Position numbers and translations under genes: made by a program
From: Bradyrhizobium murdochi
Lineage (GTDB): Bacteria > Pseudomonadota > Alphaproteobacteria > Rhizobiales > Xanthobacteraceae
Length of the DNA stretch: 64,000 nucleotides
NCBI RefSeq assembly: GCF_000472965.1
Contig: NZ_AXAU01000005.1
Coordinates: 124,001 to 188,000, forward strand
Direction of reading: 5' to 3'
In this document: piece after piece, positions 8,142 to 16,738 of the stretch
Layout: each line of letters starts with the position of its first letter
Position numbering within the stretch: position 1 is the stretch's first letter
The notes under the pieces: generated by a model
What the model was told of the DNA's origin: nothing
The model's database searches: none
What the model saw: only the letters and a program-made list of their open reading frames with translations

Positions 8142-10121
8142 CTATGTCGTCTTTTCCTCGAGCACCGTCCTGCCGCGCGGCTTGCGGATGTCGTCGACAT
8201 ACGCCTGCATTTCCGCCGACGGCTCCCTGCCGAGCTTGCTGACGATGTAGATGACAGCAAAGCCGAGCGGGGCGCCCAACAACCCGCAGGCGATGTTGGT
8301 CAGGTTGAACCAGCCGACCTTGTTGGCCAGCGGGTGCGCGAGCGTCGGGAAGCTCTCCATGGCGTTGGGCAGCGCCATGGCCTTGGCTATATCGACCAGC
8401 GGGGCTCCCGTCGCCGGGTTCAGCAGCGACGTCATACCGAAGTACTTGACGCCCGCGCCCGGGAAGTACCGCGTGGTCACCAGATAGAACAGACACAGTC
8501 CGAACCCGGCAATGATGCCGCAGATCGCGCCCGTCGCCGTCGCGCGCTTCCACCAGACCCCCATCACGAGTGCCGGGAAGTTGCCCGCCATCGCCAGCGA
8601 GAATGCCCAGCCGACCATGGCCAGGATATCCCCGGGCTTGGTCGCGGCTGTTGCTGCCGCAACCACCGCGACGATCAGCAGCAGGACGCGGGCGACGATG
8701 AGCCGGCGCGCGGTCGGCGCGTTCGGGTCGATCATCTTGTAGTAGACGTCGTGGGACAGCGCATTGGCGATTGCGAGCAGCAGCCCGTCGGCGGTGGACA
8801 GTGCGGCGGCGAGACCGCCGGCGGCGACCAGACCCGAGATCACATAGGGGAGCCCCGCGATCTCCGGCGTGGAGAGCACGATCACGTCCGTGTTGATGAC
8901 GAAGTCCTGCAGCCGGACCACGCCGGGGTGATCCGCAATGGCCTTGCACGCAGCGATAACCGCGTCGATGCTGGCTGCGTTCTTGCCGCAGATCTGGATC
9001 AGCCCGAGTTCGCCCCAGCTAAACAACCACGGGCGAATTGCCGACAGATCCCGTCCGATAATGTTGGTATACACCTCCAGCTTTGAGAACGCCGCGTAGG
9101 CCGGCGCCGAGAAATAGAGCAGGAAGATAAACAGCAACGACCATCCCACCGACTGACGCGCTTCCCGCACGGAAGGGGTGGTGAAGTAGCGCATCAGGAT
9201 GTGCGGCAGCGAAGCCGTGCCGACCATCATGCACATGATAATCGCGAAGAAGTTGAGCGGAGTGTAGTTGATGAAGGGCTGGATGTGCGGCTTCAGCGTC
9301 GCAGCGGTCGTCAGGCCCGTCGCCAGCATCTGCTGCTCGCGCGCCGTGATGTCCGCGATGGCCTGTCCGTATGTGAGCTCCGGAATCGGAATGCCGTAGT
9401 TCTTGGTGGACAGGATCACGATCGGCGTCAGGTAGGCGATGATCAGCACGATGTACTGGGCCACTTGCGTCCAGGTCACCGCGCGCATGCCGCCCAGCAT
9501 CGAGCAGACCAGAATGCCGACGAGCCCGGCGAACACCGCAAGTTCGAACTGCATGCCGAGGAAGCGCGAGGCGATCAGTCCGGTGCCGTAGATCTGTGCC
9601 GTCACATAGGTGAAGGAACAGGCGACCAGCACGATAACGCCGAGCGCCCGGGCGAAATTGCCGCCGTACCGGAACGCCAGAAAGTCGGGCACGGTATAGG
9701 CGCCGAACTTGCGCAGGTACGGTCCAATCAGGATCGACACCAGCACGAATCCGCCGGTCCAGCCGAGCACCCAGGCGAGGCCGTCATAGCCAAGCAGGAA
9801 CAAGGTGCCGGCCATACCGACAAAGGACGCCGCGGACATCCAGTCGGCGCCCGTTGCCATGCCATTGTAAAATGCAGGCACGCTGCGGCCGGCCACGTAA
9901 TATTCGGACACTTGCGCCGTTCGCGAGAGAATGCCGATGATCGCGTAGACCGCGAGGGTGAAAAACACGAAGAAGTAACCCAGGATCTTGTTCGGGACCC
10001 CGACCTGTTCGAGCACTGCGAGCAGGATCACGAAGGCGAGAAAACCGCCCGTGTAAAAACCGTAGATCTTCCCGAGATTACTAAGGAAGTCGGAGCTGCC
10101 GCCAGTTGATGTGGTTGCCAT
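8142..10121 (-). CDS. Sodium:solute symporter, VC_2705/ActP-type (probable acetate or other monocarboxylate)
   Basis: Member of the sodium:solute symporter (SSS/SLC5) superfamily, in the subfamily found beside a DUF4212 partner; acetate or short monocarboxylates are the likely cargo. 659 residues and about 13 membrane segments, with RTAQVSEYYVAGRSVPAFYN, NGMATGADWMSAASFVGMAG and the sodium-site region SAALSTADGLLLAIANALSHD. The chosen ATG gives MATTSTGG with GGGGAG about eight bases upstream. It contains an extra, partly soluble stretch around residues 350-410. It follows the DUF4212 gene by 14 bases, forming a two-gene unit. Confidence 0.92.
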   Translation of the reverse strand: MATTSTGGSSDFLSNLGKIYGFYTGGFLAFVILLAVLEQVGVPNKILGYFFVFFTLAVYAIIGILSRTAQVSEYYVAGRSVPAFYNGMATGADWMSAASFVGMAGTLFLLGYDGLAWVLGWTGGFVLVSILIGPYLRKFGAYTVPDFLAFRYGGNFARALGVIVLVACSFTYVTAQIYGTGLIASRFLGMQFELAVFAGLVGILVCSMLGGMRAVTWTQVAQYIVLIIAYLTPIVILSTKNYGIPIPELTYGQAIADITAREQQMLATGLTTAATLKPHIQPFINYTPLNFFAIIMCMMVGTASLPHILMRYFTTPSVREARQSVGWSLLFIFLLYFSAPAYAAFSKLEVYTNIIGRDLSAIRPWLFSWGELGLIQICGKNAASIDAVIAACKAIADHPGVVRLQDFVINTDVIVLSTPEIAGLPYVISGLVAAGGLAAALSTADGLLLAIANALSHDVYYKMIDPNAPTARRLIVARVLLLIVAVVAAATAATKPGDILAMVGWAFSLAMAGNFPALVMGVWWKRATATGAICGIIAGFGLCLFYLVTTRYFPGAGVKYFGMTSLLNPATGAPLVDIAKAMALPNAMESFPTLAHPLANKVGWFNLTNIACGLLGAPLGFAVIYIVSKLGREPSAEMQAYVDDIRKPRGRTVLEEKTT

Positions 10122-10135
10122 GGTGGATGCTCCCC

Positions 10136-10414
10136 TCAATCTTCCTCGGCAAAGCCGAATTCGCGGTCAATCTTGTCTTGCTGCTTTGCGAACATAAACA
10201 GCATGACCACGAACACGATGAGCGAGCCCTGTGCGGCCATGTAGAAGCCGAGCGGGAAACCAAGGATCGGGATGATGATATTGTTGAGCGGCTTCACGAA
10301 CATGTGGATGACGAAGCCGAAGAAGAACCAGACGGCGAGATGCGTGAACATCAGGCGCGAGGTCTTCGCCCAGTGTGCTTCTTCTCTTGCTCTCAGATCT
10401 GTGGGGTTAGGCAT
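10136..10414 (-). CDS. DUF4212 sodium/substrate symporter small subunit
   Basis: 92-residue protein that in many proteobacteria immediately precedes the VC_2705-type symporter and is thought to be its small subunit. Two membrane helices (LAVWFFFGFVIHMFV and GFYMAAQGSLIVFVVMLFMF) flank PLNNIIIPILGFPLG, with a polar tail AKQQDKIDREFGF. The ATG at 10414 (MPNPTDLRAREE) has GGGAGA upstream. It heads the operon with the large symporter. Confidence 0.88.
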   Translation of the reverse strand: MPNPTDLRAREEAHWAKTSRLMFTHLAVWFFFGFVIHMFVKPLNNIIIPILGFPLGFYMAAQGSLIVFVVMLFMFAKQQDKIDREFGFAEED

Positions 10415-10582
10415 GGGTCGCAAATCTCCCTCAAGACAACCGGTCAGCAAATGCAACCGGGATTGAATGATCGAGGGGATTGCAATCCCGTCAGCGCGGC
10501 ACCCCCCTGCGCCGCAGTCCCGACCGCTCTTGTGCCGGTTTGGAACTAACGAAGGCTAACATCACGAATAGTCAGTTCTTAA

Positions 10583-10594
10583 TAATACTTTCGG
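10583..10594. promoter_or_regulatory. Motif TAATACTTTCGG in the divergent symporter / DUF294 region
   Basis: The motif sits 169-180 bases upstream of the DUF4212 start and 115-126 bases upstream of the divergent gene at 10709; the wider stretch TACTTTCGGGGGGTAGAGTA has TACT/AGTA ends. It matches the motif at 6588-6599 in 11 of 12 positions. A candidate site for the response regulator of this locus, unproven. Confidence 0.4.
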
Positions 10595-10708
10595 GGGGTA
10601 GAGTATGTTGCGACTGCTAACAGCGATGTCGCATTGGAATCATTGCGCTTTGCAGGTACCGGATAGTTGGACAAGCTGATCCGGGTCGCCGCGCGGGAAG
10701 AGACTGCA

Positions 10709-11317
10709 ATGAAGCTGTTCGAAAAACTGTTTCGTCCTCGTCCGCCGATTCGCGACCGCGAGGCGCTCGCGGACTTCGTCGATGCGCAGTCGGCGTTCAT
10801 CGTGCAGAAGGGCATTTACGAATATTCGCGCGCCCGCGCAGGCCATTACGCCAAGGTGCTGTTTGCCGAGGAGGGCTTCGCCAAATCGGTCGAACACGCA
10901 CGCTGGCAGGCCTTTCCGCTCGGGCTGTCGATGGTCGGCGAGACGGTCGAGGTCGTATTGCGTCCGCACGCCGGAGAGGAGCGCCGGGCGGTGCTCGACC
11001 AGATCATCGCGGTCGTCCTTTCGGTGTTCGACCGTTATCCGGTGCCGCCCTCGATCGGCGAGGCCGCCTGGCAGGAAGCGCGGCGCGAACTGGCGCATCG
11101 GCTCGACCTGGTCGGCGGGCACGCGCCCAAGCGGGTGATGGACATTCCCGAACCGCTGGCCGAGAGTTATTTTGCCATGATGCCGATCCACGAAAAGCTG
11201 CGCGGGCGCGATTTCCAGACCACGCGCAACTACCTGCGTGTCAGCCTGTGCAACATCCATGACGAATTGGCGGACCGCATCGATGCGGCCGCGGTGATCG
11301 GTGCGCTTTTGAAATAG
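10709..11317 (+). CDS. Hypothetical protein of the symporter/DUF294 locus
   Basis: 202-residue soluble protein starting MKLFEKLFRPRPPIRDREAL, with GGAAGAG before the ATG. No motif of a named enzyme is visible; it is mostly helical, with conserved-looking segments KGIYEYSRARAGHYAKVLF and SYFAMMPIHEKLRGRDF. It is divergent from the DUF4212-symporter pair and 76 bases upstream of the exonuclease-CBS-DUF294 gene, so it probably acts in the same regulatory or uptake system. Function unknown. Confidence 0.8.
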   Translation: MKLFEKLFRPRPPIRDREALADFVDAQSAFIVQKGIYEYSRARAGHYAKVLFAEEGFAKSVEHARWQAFPLGLSMVGETVEVVLRPHAGEERRAVLDQIIAVVLSVFDRYPVPPSIGEAAWQEARRELAHRLDLVGGHAPKRVMDIPEPLAESYFAMMPIHEKLRGRDFQTTRNYLRVSLCNIHDELADRIDAAAVIGALLK

Positions 11318-11393
11318 GACCGTCCGAAGCCTGCCGACGCCGGCACCGTCGAACGGCGTTGGAGGAGGCGGCGGGCGCGAGCGGGAGGGGTCG

Positions 11394-13526
11394 ATGGACA
11401 GGACGACCGGCGGGGCCCTGCTTTTGTCGCTCGACGCCGTTGTCATCGATACGGAGACGACCGGGCTCGATCCGCGCAAGGCGCGGGTGATCGAGCTCGC
11501 AGGCGTGCGCCTCTCGGCCGGAAAGCTCGCACTCGGCGATACGTTTCGCCAATTGCTGCGGCCGGCGGGGGAATCGATTCCGGTTGCCGCCACCCGCATT
11601 CATGGCATCGACGACGCTGTCGTCGCCGGCGCGCCGCCGTTCGCGGAGGCCTGGTCGGGCTTCGAGGCGTTTCTCGGCGGATCCGTCGTGATCGGACACA
11701 CGGTCGGCTTCGATCTGGCGGTCCTCAAGCGTGAATGCGATCTGGCCGGCATTCCCTGGTCGCGGCCGAGAACGCTCGACACCAGGTTGCTCGCGGAAAT
11801 CGTCGCGCCCGAACTGGCGGGTTATGCACTGGAGAAGCTCGCACATTGGCTTGGGGTCGAGCTTTCCGAGCGCCATACCGCGCTCGGCGACGCGATCGCG
11901 ACGGCGCAGATATTCCTGGCGCTGGTGCCGAAGCTGCGTGAACACGGCATCCGGACTGTTGCCGAAGCCGAACGCGCCTGTCGCGCACTCACCGCCGTGC
12001 TCGACGATCAGGTGCGCAGCGGCTGGATCGAGGCGGTCGACGCCACGGCCCGCGTCGATGCCGAGGAGACGCTGCAGCGCTTCGACAGCTATGCGTTTCG
12101 CCACCGCATCAGCGGCATCATGCGGACGCCGGCAATCTTCGTCCCGTCGGGCGCCACCGTCGGCGAGGCGCTGGCTCGAATGACGGACGAGAAGATATCG
12201 GCCGTCTACGTGCACGGTCGGCAGCCGGGCACCCCGGTTAAGGCGGCTGATGCGGGTATCCTCACGGAGCGCGACGTGCTGCGCGCCGTCGCCCGGCTCG
12301 GTGCCCCTGCACTGCAGCGCCCCGTCACCGAGATCATGAGCAAGCCGCTGGCGGCGGTCCCGGCGGATGCGTTTGTCTATCGCGCAATCGCCCGGATGAA
12401 TCGTATCAAAACCCGCCATCTCGGTGTCGTCGACGAGGCCGGCTATGTCGCCGGCGCCTTGTCGACACGCGATCTGCTGCGCCTGCGCGCAGGCGATGCC
12501 ATATCGCTTGGCGAGGAGATCGACGATGCGCTCGACGCGCATGCCCTGTCGGCGGCGTGGACGCAGTTGCCGCGGGTCGCGCAAATGCTGCTGGCGGAAG
12601 GATTGTCCGGCCGCGATATCGCCGAAATCGTTTCCCGGGAACTGGGAGCCCTTACCCTGCAGGCCGCGGTGATTGCCGAGCGGATCATGCGAGATAACGG
12701 CCGCAGCGAGCCGCCGTGCCCCTACGCCCTTTTGGTTCTTGGCTCGGCCGGACGCGGCGAAAGTCTCCTGGCGATGGATCAGGACAACGCCGTGATCTTT
12801 GCGCACGGCGACCCTGACGGCGAAGAGGATCGCTGGTTTGCCGAACTCGGAACGCATGTCGCAGATATCCTGCACGAAGTCGGGGTGCCGTATTGCAAGG
12901 GCGGCGTCATGGCGAAGAATGCGCTTTGGCGCGGCTCGGTGGCAACGTGGCGCGAGCGGATCGACAAGTGGATCACACGTTCCAGTCCCGCCGATCTGTT
13001 GTCCGTCGATATCTTCTTCGACCTGCGGGCGGTTCACGGCGACGGCAGCCTTGCCGTTGCGGTGCGTCAGGCGGCCTTCGCGGCGGCCGAAGGCCAGGTC
13101 GCGTTTATCAAACTGTTGGTCGAGAACGTCAGCGTTCCAGCGAGCCTGAAATTTTTCGGCGGGATCCGCACGGTCGCCGGCCGTATCGACCTCAAGGCAG
13201 CCGGACTGTTTGGTCTCGTTGCATGGGTGCGCGCGATGGCAATCCGCTATCACGTCATGGAACGGTCGACGTCGGCACGACTGGCCGGCGTGAAGGCGAA
13301 GGTTCGGGCCAGCGAGAGCGATCTCGATGCGCTTGGCGAAGCCCAGGGCACCTTTCTCGATCTCATCCTGTCGCAGCAGGTTGAGGACATCGCCCATGGC
13401 ATCCCGCCTTCCAACGCGGTTGCCGTGAAGCGATTGTCGGGCCGTGACCTCGACCGGCTGCGTGCGGCACTCGATGCGGTCTCCACTATCGATGAGCTCG
13501 GCCGCGATCTCCTGTTCAAGGATTGA
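11394..13526 (+). CDS. Exonuclease-CBS-DUF294 nucleotidyltransferase-like fusion protein
   Basis: 710-residue multidomain protein. Residues about 12-190 are a DnaQ/DEDDh-type 3'-5' exonuclease domain: VIDTETTGLD with D19 and E21, HTVGFDLAVLKRE, and ERHTALGDAIAT with the final H...D. Residues about 240-375 form a CBS pair (ILTERDVLRAVARL; HLGVVDEAGYVAGALSTRDL). From about 395 comes the DUF294 nucleotidyltransferase-like domain with GSAGRGES (450-457) and DQDNAV, then the DUF294 C-terminal domain. The layout suggests an adenine-nucleotide-sensing signalling protein related to GlnD-type enzymes. DUF294-CBS proteins often sit with this symporter family; the nuclease fusion is the odd part. Confidence 0.88.
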   Translation: MDRTTGGALLLSLDAVVIDTETTGLDPRKARVIELAGVRLSAGKLALGDTFRQLLRPAGESIPVAATRIHGIDDAVVAGAPPFAEAWSGFEAFLGGSVVIGHTVGFDLAVLKRECDLAGIPWSRPRTLDTRLLAEIVAPELAGYALEKLAHWLGVELSERHTALGDAIATAQIFLALVPKLREHGIRTVAEAERACRALTAVLDDQVRSGWIEAVDATARVDAEETLQRFDSYAFRHRISGIMRTPAIFVPSGATVGEALARMTDEKISAVYVHGRQPGTPVKAADAGILTERDVLRAVARLGAPALQRPVTEIMSKPLAAVPADAFVYRAIARMNRIKTRHLGVVDEAGYVAGALSTRDLLRLRAGDAISLGEEIDDALDAHALSAAWTQLPRVAQMLLAEGLSGRDIAEIVSRELGALTLQAAVIAERIMRDNGRSEPPCPYALLVLGSAGRGESLLAMDQDNAVIFAHGDPDGEEDRWFAELGTHVADILHEVGVPYCKGGVMAKNALWRGSVATWRERIDKWITRSSPADLLSVDIFFDLRAVHGDGSLAVAVRQAAFAAAEGQVAFIKLLVENVSVPASLKFFGGIRTVAGRIDLKAAGLFGLVAWVRAMAIRYHVMERSTSARLAGVKAKVRASESDLDALGEAQGTFLDLILSQQVEDIAHGIPPSNAVAVKRLSGRDLDRLRAALDAVSTIDELGRDLLFKD

Positions 13527-13767
13527 CGCAACGCCTCTTTTCGAAAGCGAAGCATCTTTCTCCGAGTTCCCCGTGGGGCTGGCCGGCCCCGCCCAAATCC
13601 CCACTTGTTCATTTTTTTGCGTTGCACCATTCGAAGGAAATTGGTGCCGATTAACTGCTTTTACGCGACGCGGGAAAGGTTGCCTTGCAAGTCGCTTCCT
13701 GACAGTGGACAATCAAATTGCTGTCAATCAGCAATGACTTGCATGCTTTCCCGACCGCCCGGAACCG

Positions 13768-14442
13768 ATGATCGCTGCTGCCAATACCCACCTCGTCATC
13801 GCCGATGACCATCCGCTCTTTCGCGACGCTCTGCGGCAGGCGGTTGCCAGTGTCGTGGCTTCGGCTGCCGTCAGCGAAGCCGGCACGTTCGATGAACTCA
13901 CCGCGCTGCTCGAGCGGGATTCCGACGTCGACCTGATCCTGCTCGATCTCACGATGCCGGGGATTTCGGGCTTCTCGGGGCTGATCTACCTGCGGGCGCA
14001 ATATCCGGCGATCCCGGTGGTGATCGTGTCGGCGAGCGACGATGCCGGTACGATCCGGCGGTCGCTCGATTTCGGCGCCTCCGGCTTCATTCCCAAGCGC
14101 TTCGGCGTCGAGACGCTGCGCGACGCCATCATGAAGGTGATGGAGGGCGACGTCTGGGTGCCGCCGGACACCGATCTCTCCTCGGCCACCGACCCCGACA
14201 TGACGCGGCTGCGCGACCGCCTGGTGACGCTGACCCCGCAGCAGGTGCGGGTGCTGATGATGCTGTCGGAGGGACTGCTCAACAAGCAGATCGCCTATGA
14301 GCTCGGCGTCTCCGAAGCGACCATCAAAGCCCACGTCTCGGCGATCCTGCAAAAGCTCGGTGTCGAAAGCCGCACGCAGGCCGTAATCGCGGCGGCGAAA
14401 ATCTCCGGCGGCCAATGGCGCCAGGGCACGCCGACGGGGTGA
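13768..14442 (+). CDS. NarL/LuxR-family response regulator (CrbR-like)
   Basis: 224-residue two-component response regulator. The receiver domain shows the acidic pair D13-D14 (IADDHPLFRDAL), the phosphoacceptor D60 (ILLDLTMPG), S/T in VIVSAS and K in FIPKRF. The C-terminal LuxR-type helix-turn-helix reads LTPQQVRVLMMLSEGLLNKQ and VSEATIKAHVSAIL. No kinase is adjacent, but the CrbS-like hybrid kinase lies 2.3 kb away; in Vibrio and Pseudomonas such a regulator (CrbR/ErdR) pairs with CrbS/MxtR to control acetate use. Pairing here is inferred from content, not shown. Confidence 0.9.
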   Translation: MIAAANTHLVIADDHPLFRDALRQAVASVVASAAVSEAGTFDELTALLERDSDVDLILLDLTMPGISGFSGLIYLRAQYPAIPVVIVSASDDAGTIRRSLDFGASGFIPKRFGVETLRDAIMKVMEGDVWVPPDTDLSSATDPDMTRLRDRLVTLTPQQVRVLMMLSEGLLNKQIAYELGVSEATIKAHVSAILQKLGVESRTQAVIAAAKISGGQWRQGTPTG

Positions 14443-14551
14443 CCATTCCACCTCCGCTATCCTGAGGCGCTCGCGGTGGGCCTCGAAGAATGAATGGCAG
14501 CGCCGGTGGCCGTGGTGCCGCGCGAGACGTCGCGGCGTACCCTGCGCGCCC

Positions 14552-15193
14552 TCATCGTGGCCGCCGCGTGATTCGGTACGCGCAGCGACGAGCGCCAGCG
14601 AGAATATGATCGATGCGCTCAACGGTCACGTCGGTCCCCAGCACAGCGCGGAAGACCGCAAGTTCCGAACGACAGAGACCTTGGCAAGCGGTCGCTGCCG
14701 CGCAAATCGGGCAGTGGTTCTCAATCAATAGAAAGCTGTCTCGGGTGTCTTTGGCCACGCTCGCCATGTAGCCTTCACGGCTTCGAATCCGTGCGAGGGC
14801 CGCCAGCTTTCGACGAAGCGAACCTTGCGCCCCGACGACTTTGCGGTAGCTGGCGACGGTCGCACGCTCGCGGTGCTCGATCAGCCTCTCCCGACCCTCG
14901 TCTCCAAAGATGTCGCGCATAGATTGCAATAAATCCAGGGTCAGATCGGAGTGACGGTCGGGGAACCGCTCGTGGCCGCGCTGCGTCAACCGCCAATATT
15001 TCCTTGGCCGCCCGCGCCCTTCGCGTTGGTCTTCGCTCTCCACCAGGCCTGCCGCTTCAAGCTTGAGGAGGTGCTGACGCGCGCCGGCCGGGGTCATGTC
15101 AAGGCGCGCGCCGACGTCGGCGGCGACCTGCGGTCCGCGCGTCTTCAGGTGAAACAGGATGCGATCCTGACTGCGGTCTTGGTCTTGACTCAC
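14552..15193 (-). CDS. SufR-like iron-sulfur HTH transcriptional repressor
   Basis: 213-residue DeoR/ArsR-type winged-helix regulator: RILFHLKTRGPQVAADVGAR, LDMTPAGARQHLLKLEAAGL, then the wing GRGRPRKYWRLT. The C-terminal half carries a cysteine cluster C161, C164, C170, C174 and C204 (NHCPICAAATACQGLC; ARRCAYRI). The 13- and 30-residue spacings C161-C174-C204 resemble the cluster ligands of SufR as I recall them. The start is GTG. No suf genes are nearby; instead it is divergent from an MFS exporter, with a perfect palindrome between them, so it probably represses that exporter and itself. Confidence 0.82.
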   Translation of the reverse strand: MSQDQDRSQDRILFHLKTRGPQVAADVGARLDMTPAGARQHLLKLEAAGLVESEDQREGRGRPRKYWRLTQRGHERFPDRHSDLTLDLLQSMRDIFGDEGRERLIEHRERATVASYRKVVGAQGSLRRKLAALARIRSREGYMASVAKDTRDSFLLIENHCPICAAATACQGLCRSELAVFRAVLGTDVTVERIDHILAGARRCAYRITRRPR

Positions 15194-15199
15194 GTGCCT

Positions 15200-15227
15200 A
15201 TTTTAGAAATAAAATGCTATCTAAAAT
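15200..15227. promoter_or_regulatory. Palindromic operator ATTTTAGA-N12-TCTAAAAT
   Basis: Perfect 8-base inverted repeat (15200-15207 and 15220-15227) in the divergent region, only six bases from the repressor's GTG start, in an AT-rich patch of an otherwise GC-rich gap. Position and symmetry fit an autoregulatory operator that also covers the promoter of the MFS gene starting at 15287. Confidence 0.7.
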
Positions 15228-15286
15228 AACCCGACTGTCTATCGCTGGCAACTCCCAGCGCGTTCGTCCGGAGCGAGGCCGCCGAC

Positions 15287-16714
15287 ATGGACCAGGACTC
15301 AATCCGGGAAGGATGGCGATCACTCTTCAAACGGGAATGGATTCCGACACTCGCTATCCTGCTCGGCGGAGTGCTGCTGCAATCCATGAACGTCTTGCTG
15401 CTGACGACCGTGCTGCCATCCATCGTTGGTGAACTCGGTGGCGTCGCAATGTTGAGTTGGCCGACCACCGCCTATCTTGCCTCCTCCATTGTCGCGGCAA
15501 GTTGTGCCGGCGTGCTTGCGACCGCAGTTGGCTCCCGGACAGCCTATTGCGCGGGGGTAACGATATTCGGCTTCGGCGCGTTGCTTTGCGCATTGGCCCC
15601 GGCGATGGGCTGGATCGTTGTCGGCAGGCTCATTCAGGGATTCGGCGGCGGCCTGGAGGCTGCCGTCGCCTATGTGCTGGTCCGCGGAACGTTTCCGGAG
15701 TCGGCTTGGTCACGGACCATTGCGCTGATGTCGACCAGTTGGAGCATGTCGGTCCTGATCGGTCCCCTCGTCGGCGGGGTGTTCGCTCATTTTGGCAACT
15801 GGCGCAGTGCCTTTGTCGCGACCGCCGTTATTGCCGTTGTCCTGGCAATAAGCGCCTCCTTCATCTTGCCGTCGGTGACGGCCCGTGGAACGTCTCCCCT
15901 GCGCGTGCCCGCTGGACGGGTCGCGCTGATCTGCCTCGCGATTGCTGCAACGTCCGCCGCGTCTGTTGTGGCGCCGCTGCTGGCGAAATCGGGCCTGATC
16001 GTCGCGGCGGTCGTCTCGCTCGCAGTGATGTTGCGGCTTGACCGTCTGGCAACGACCCGGCTGCTGCCGAACGACGCGTTTTCATGGCGCACACAAACGG
16101 GTGTCGGGCTATGGCTTGCGCTGCTGCTCTGCATCACCTTCAGCCCGCTTCAGATCTACGTGCCTATGTTCCTGCAGCAGTTGCATGGCTTCGATCCGCT
16201 CTCGGCCGGCTTTGCCGTCGCCAGCGCCTCGCTGGCGTGGACCATTGCCTCGCTCGCAACCGCCGGGGCGTCGGCACGCTGGCCGGATCGATTGATGTTG
16301 ACCGGGCCGGCAACCATGGGACTGAGCCTGATGGCCATCGGGCATCTCGTGCCTGACGCTACGGTCTCGGCATTCCTGCTGGTCCCGGCAATCGCCATGC
16401 TGGGGGCGGGCATCGGCCAATGTTGGCCCTTCGTCGCGCACCGGATTATGGACAGCGCAAAGGCGGGCAACGAGGTAGTCGCGGCATCGTCGGTCCCCAC
16501 GGTCCAGCAGATGGGCTTTGCATTCGGTGCGGCAATAGCAGGGCTGATAGCGAATGCCAGCGGACTATCGGCTGCAATTCCGGACGAGGGAATGGCGCGC
16601 GCCGCTTTCTGGGTGCCAGCAGGCTTTGTCGTGTCCGCGATGCTCGCTTTCCTGACAGGGCTGCGCTTGCGCTCCTTGCGCGAGCCCTGGTTTGTCTCTC
16701 CATCCCGCCAATAG
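15287..16714 (+). CDS. MFS transporter, DHA2 (EmrB/QacA)-like drug/solute exporter
   Basis: 475-residue major facilitator protein with about 14 hydrophobic segments. Features are the early LLQSMNVLLLTTVLPSIVGE (motif like D1 of 14-helix exporters), AYLASSIVAASCAGVLATAV, and GRLIQGFGGGLEAAVAYVLV. It is divergent from the SufR-like repressor and shares its operator region, which suggests expression when the cluster on that repressor is lost. Efflux of a toxic or redox-active compound fits, but the substrate is unknown. Its stop lies 25 bases from the convergent kinase gene. Confidence 0.87.
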   Translation: MDQDSIREGWRSLFKREWIPTLAILLGGVLLQSMNVLLLTTVLPSIVGELGGVAMLSWPTTAYLASSIVAASCAGVLATAVGSRTAYCAGVTIFGFGALLCALAPAMGWIVVGRLIQGFGGGLEAAVAYVLVRGTFPESAWSRTIALMSTSWSMSVLIGPLVGGVFAHFGNWRSAFVATAVIAVVLAISASFILPSVTARGTSPLRVPAGRVALICLAIAATSAASVVAPLLAKSGLIVAAVVSLAVMLRLDRLATTRLLPNDAFSWRTQTGVGLWLALLLCITFSPLQIYVPMFLQQLHGFDPLSAGFAVASASLAWTIASLATAGASARWPDRLMLTGPATMGLSLMAIGHLVPDATVSAFLLVPAIAMLGAGIGQCWPFVAHRIMDSAKAGNEVVAASSVPTVQQMGFAFGAAIAGLIANASGLSAAIPDEGMARAAFWVPAGFVVSAMLAFLTGLRLRSLREPWFVSPSRQ

Positions 16715-16738
16715 CGAACATCGAAAGAAAGTAGATCG

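Noticed and set aside
11241..13712. 823-residue minus-strand open frame across the exonuclease-CBS-DUF294 gene
   Set aside because: It mirrors the real gene on the opposite strand; Arg/Gly/Asp-rich composition with no domain is what the antisense of GC-rich coding DNA gives.
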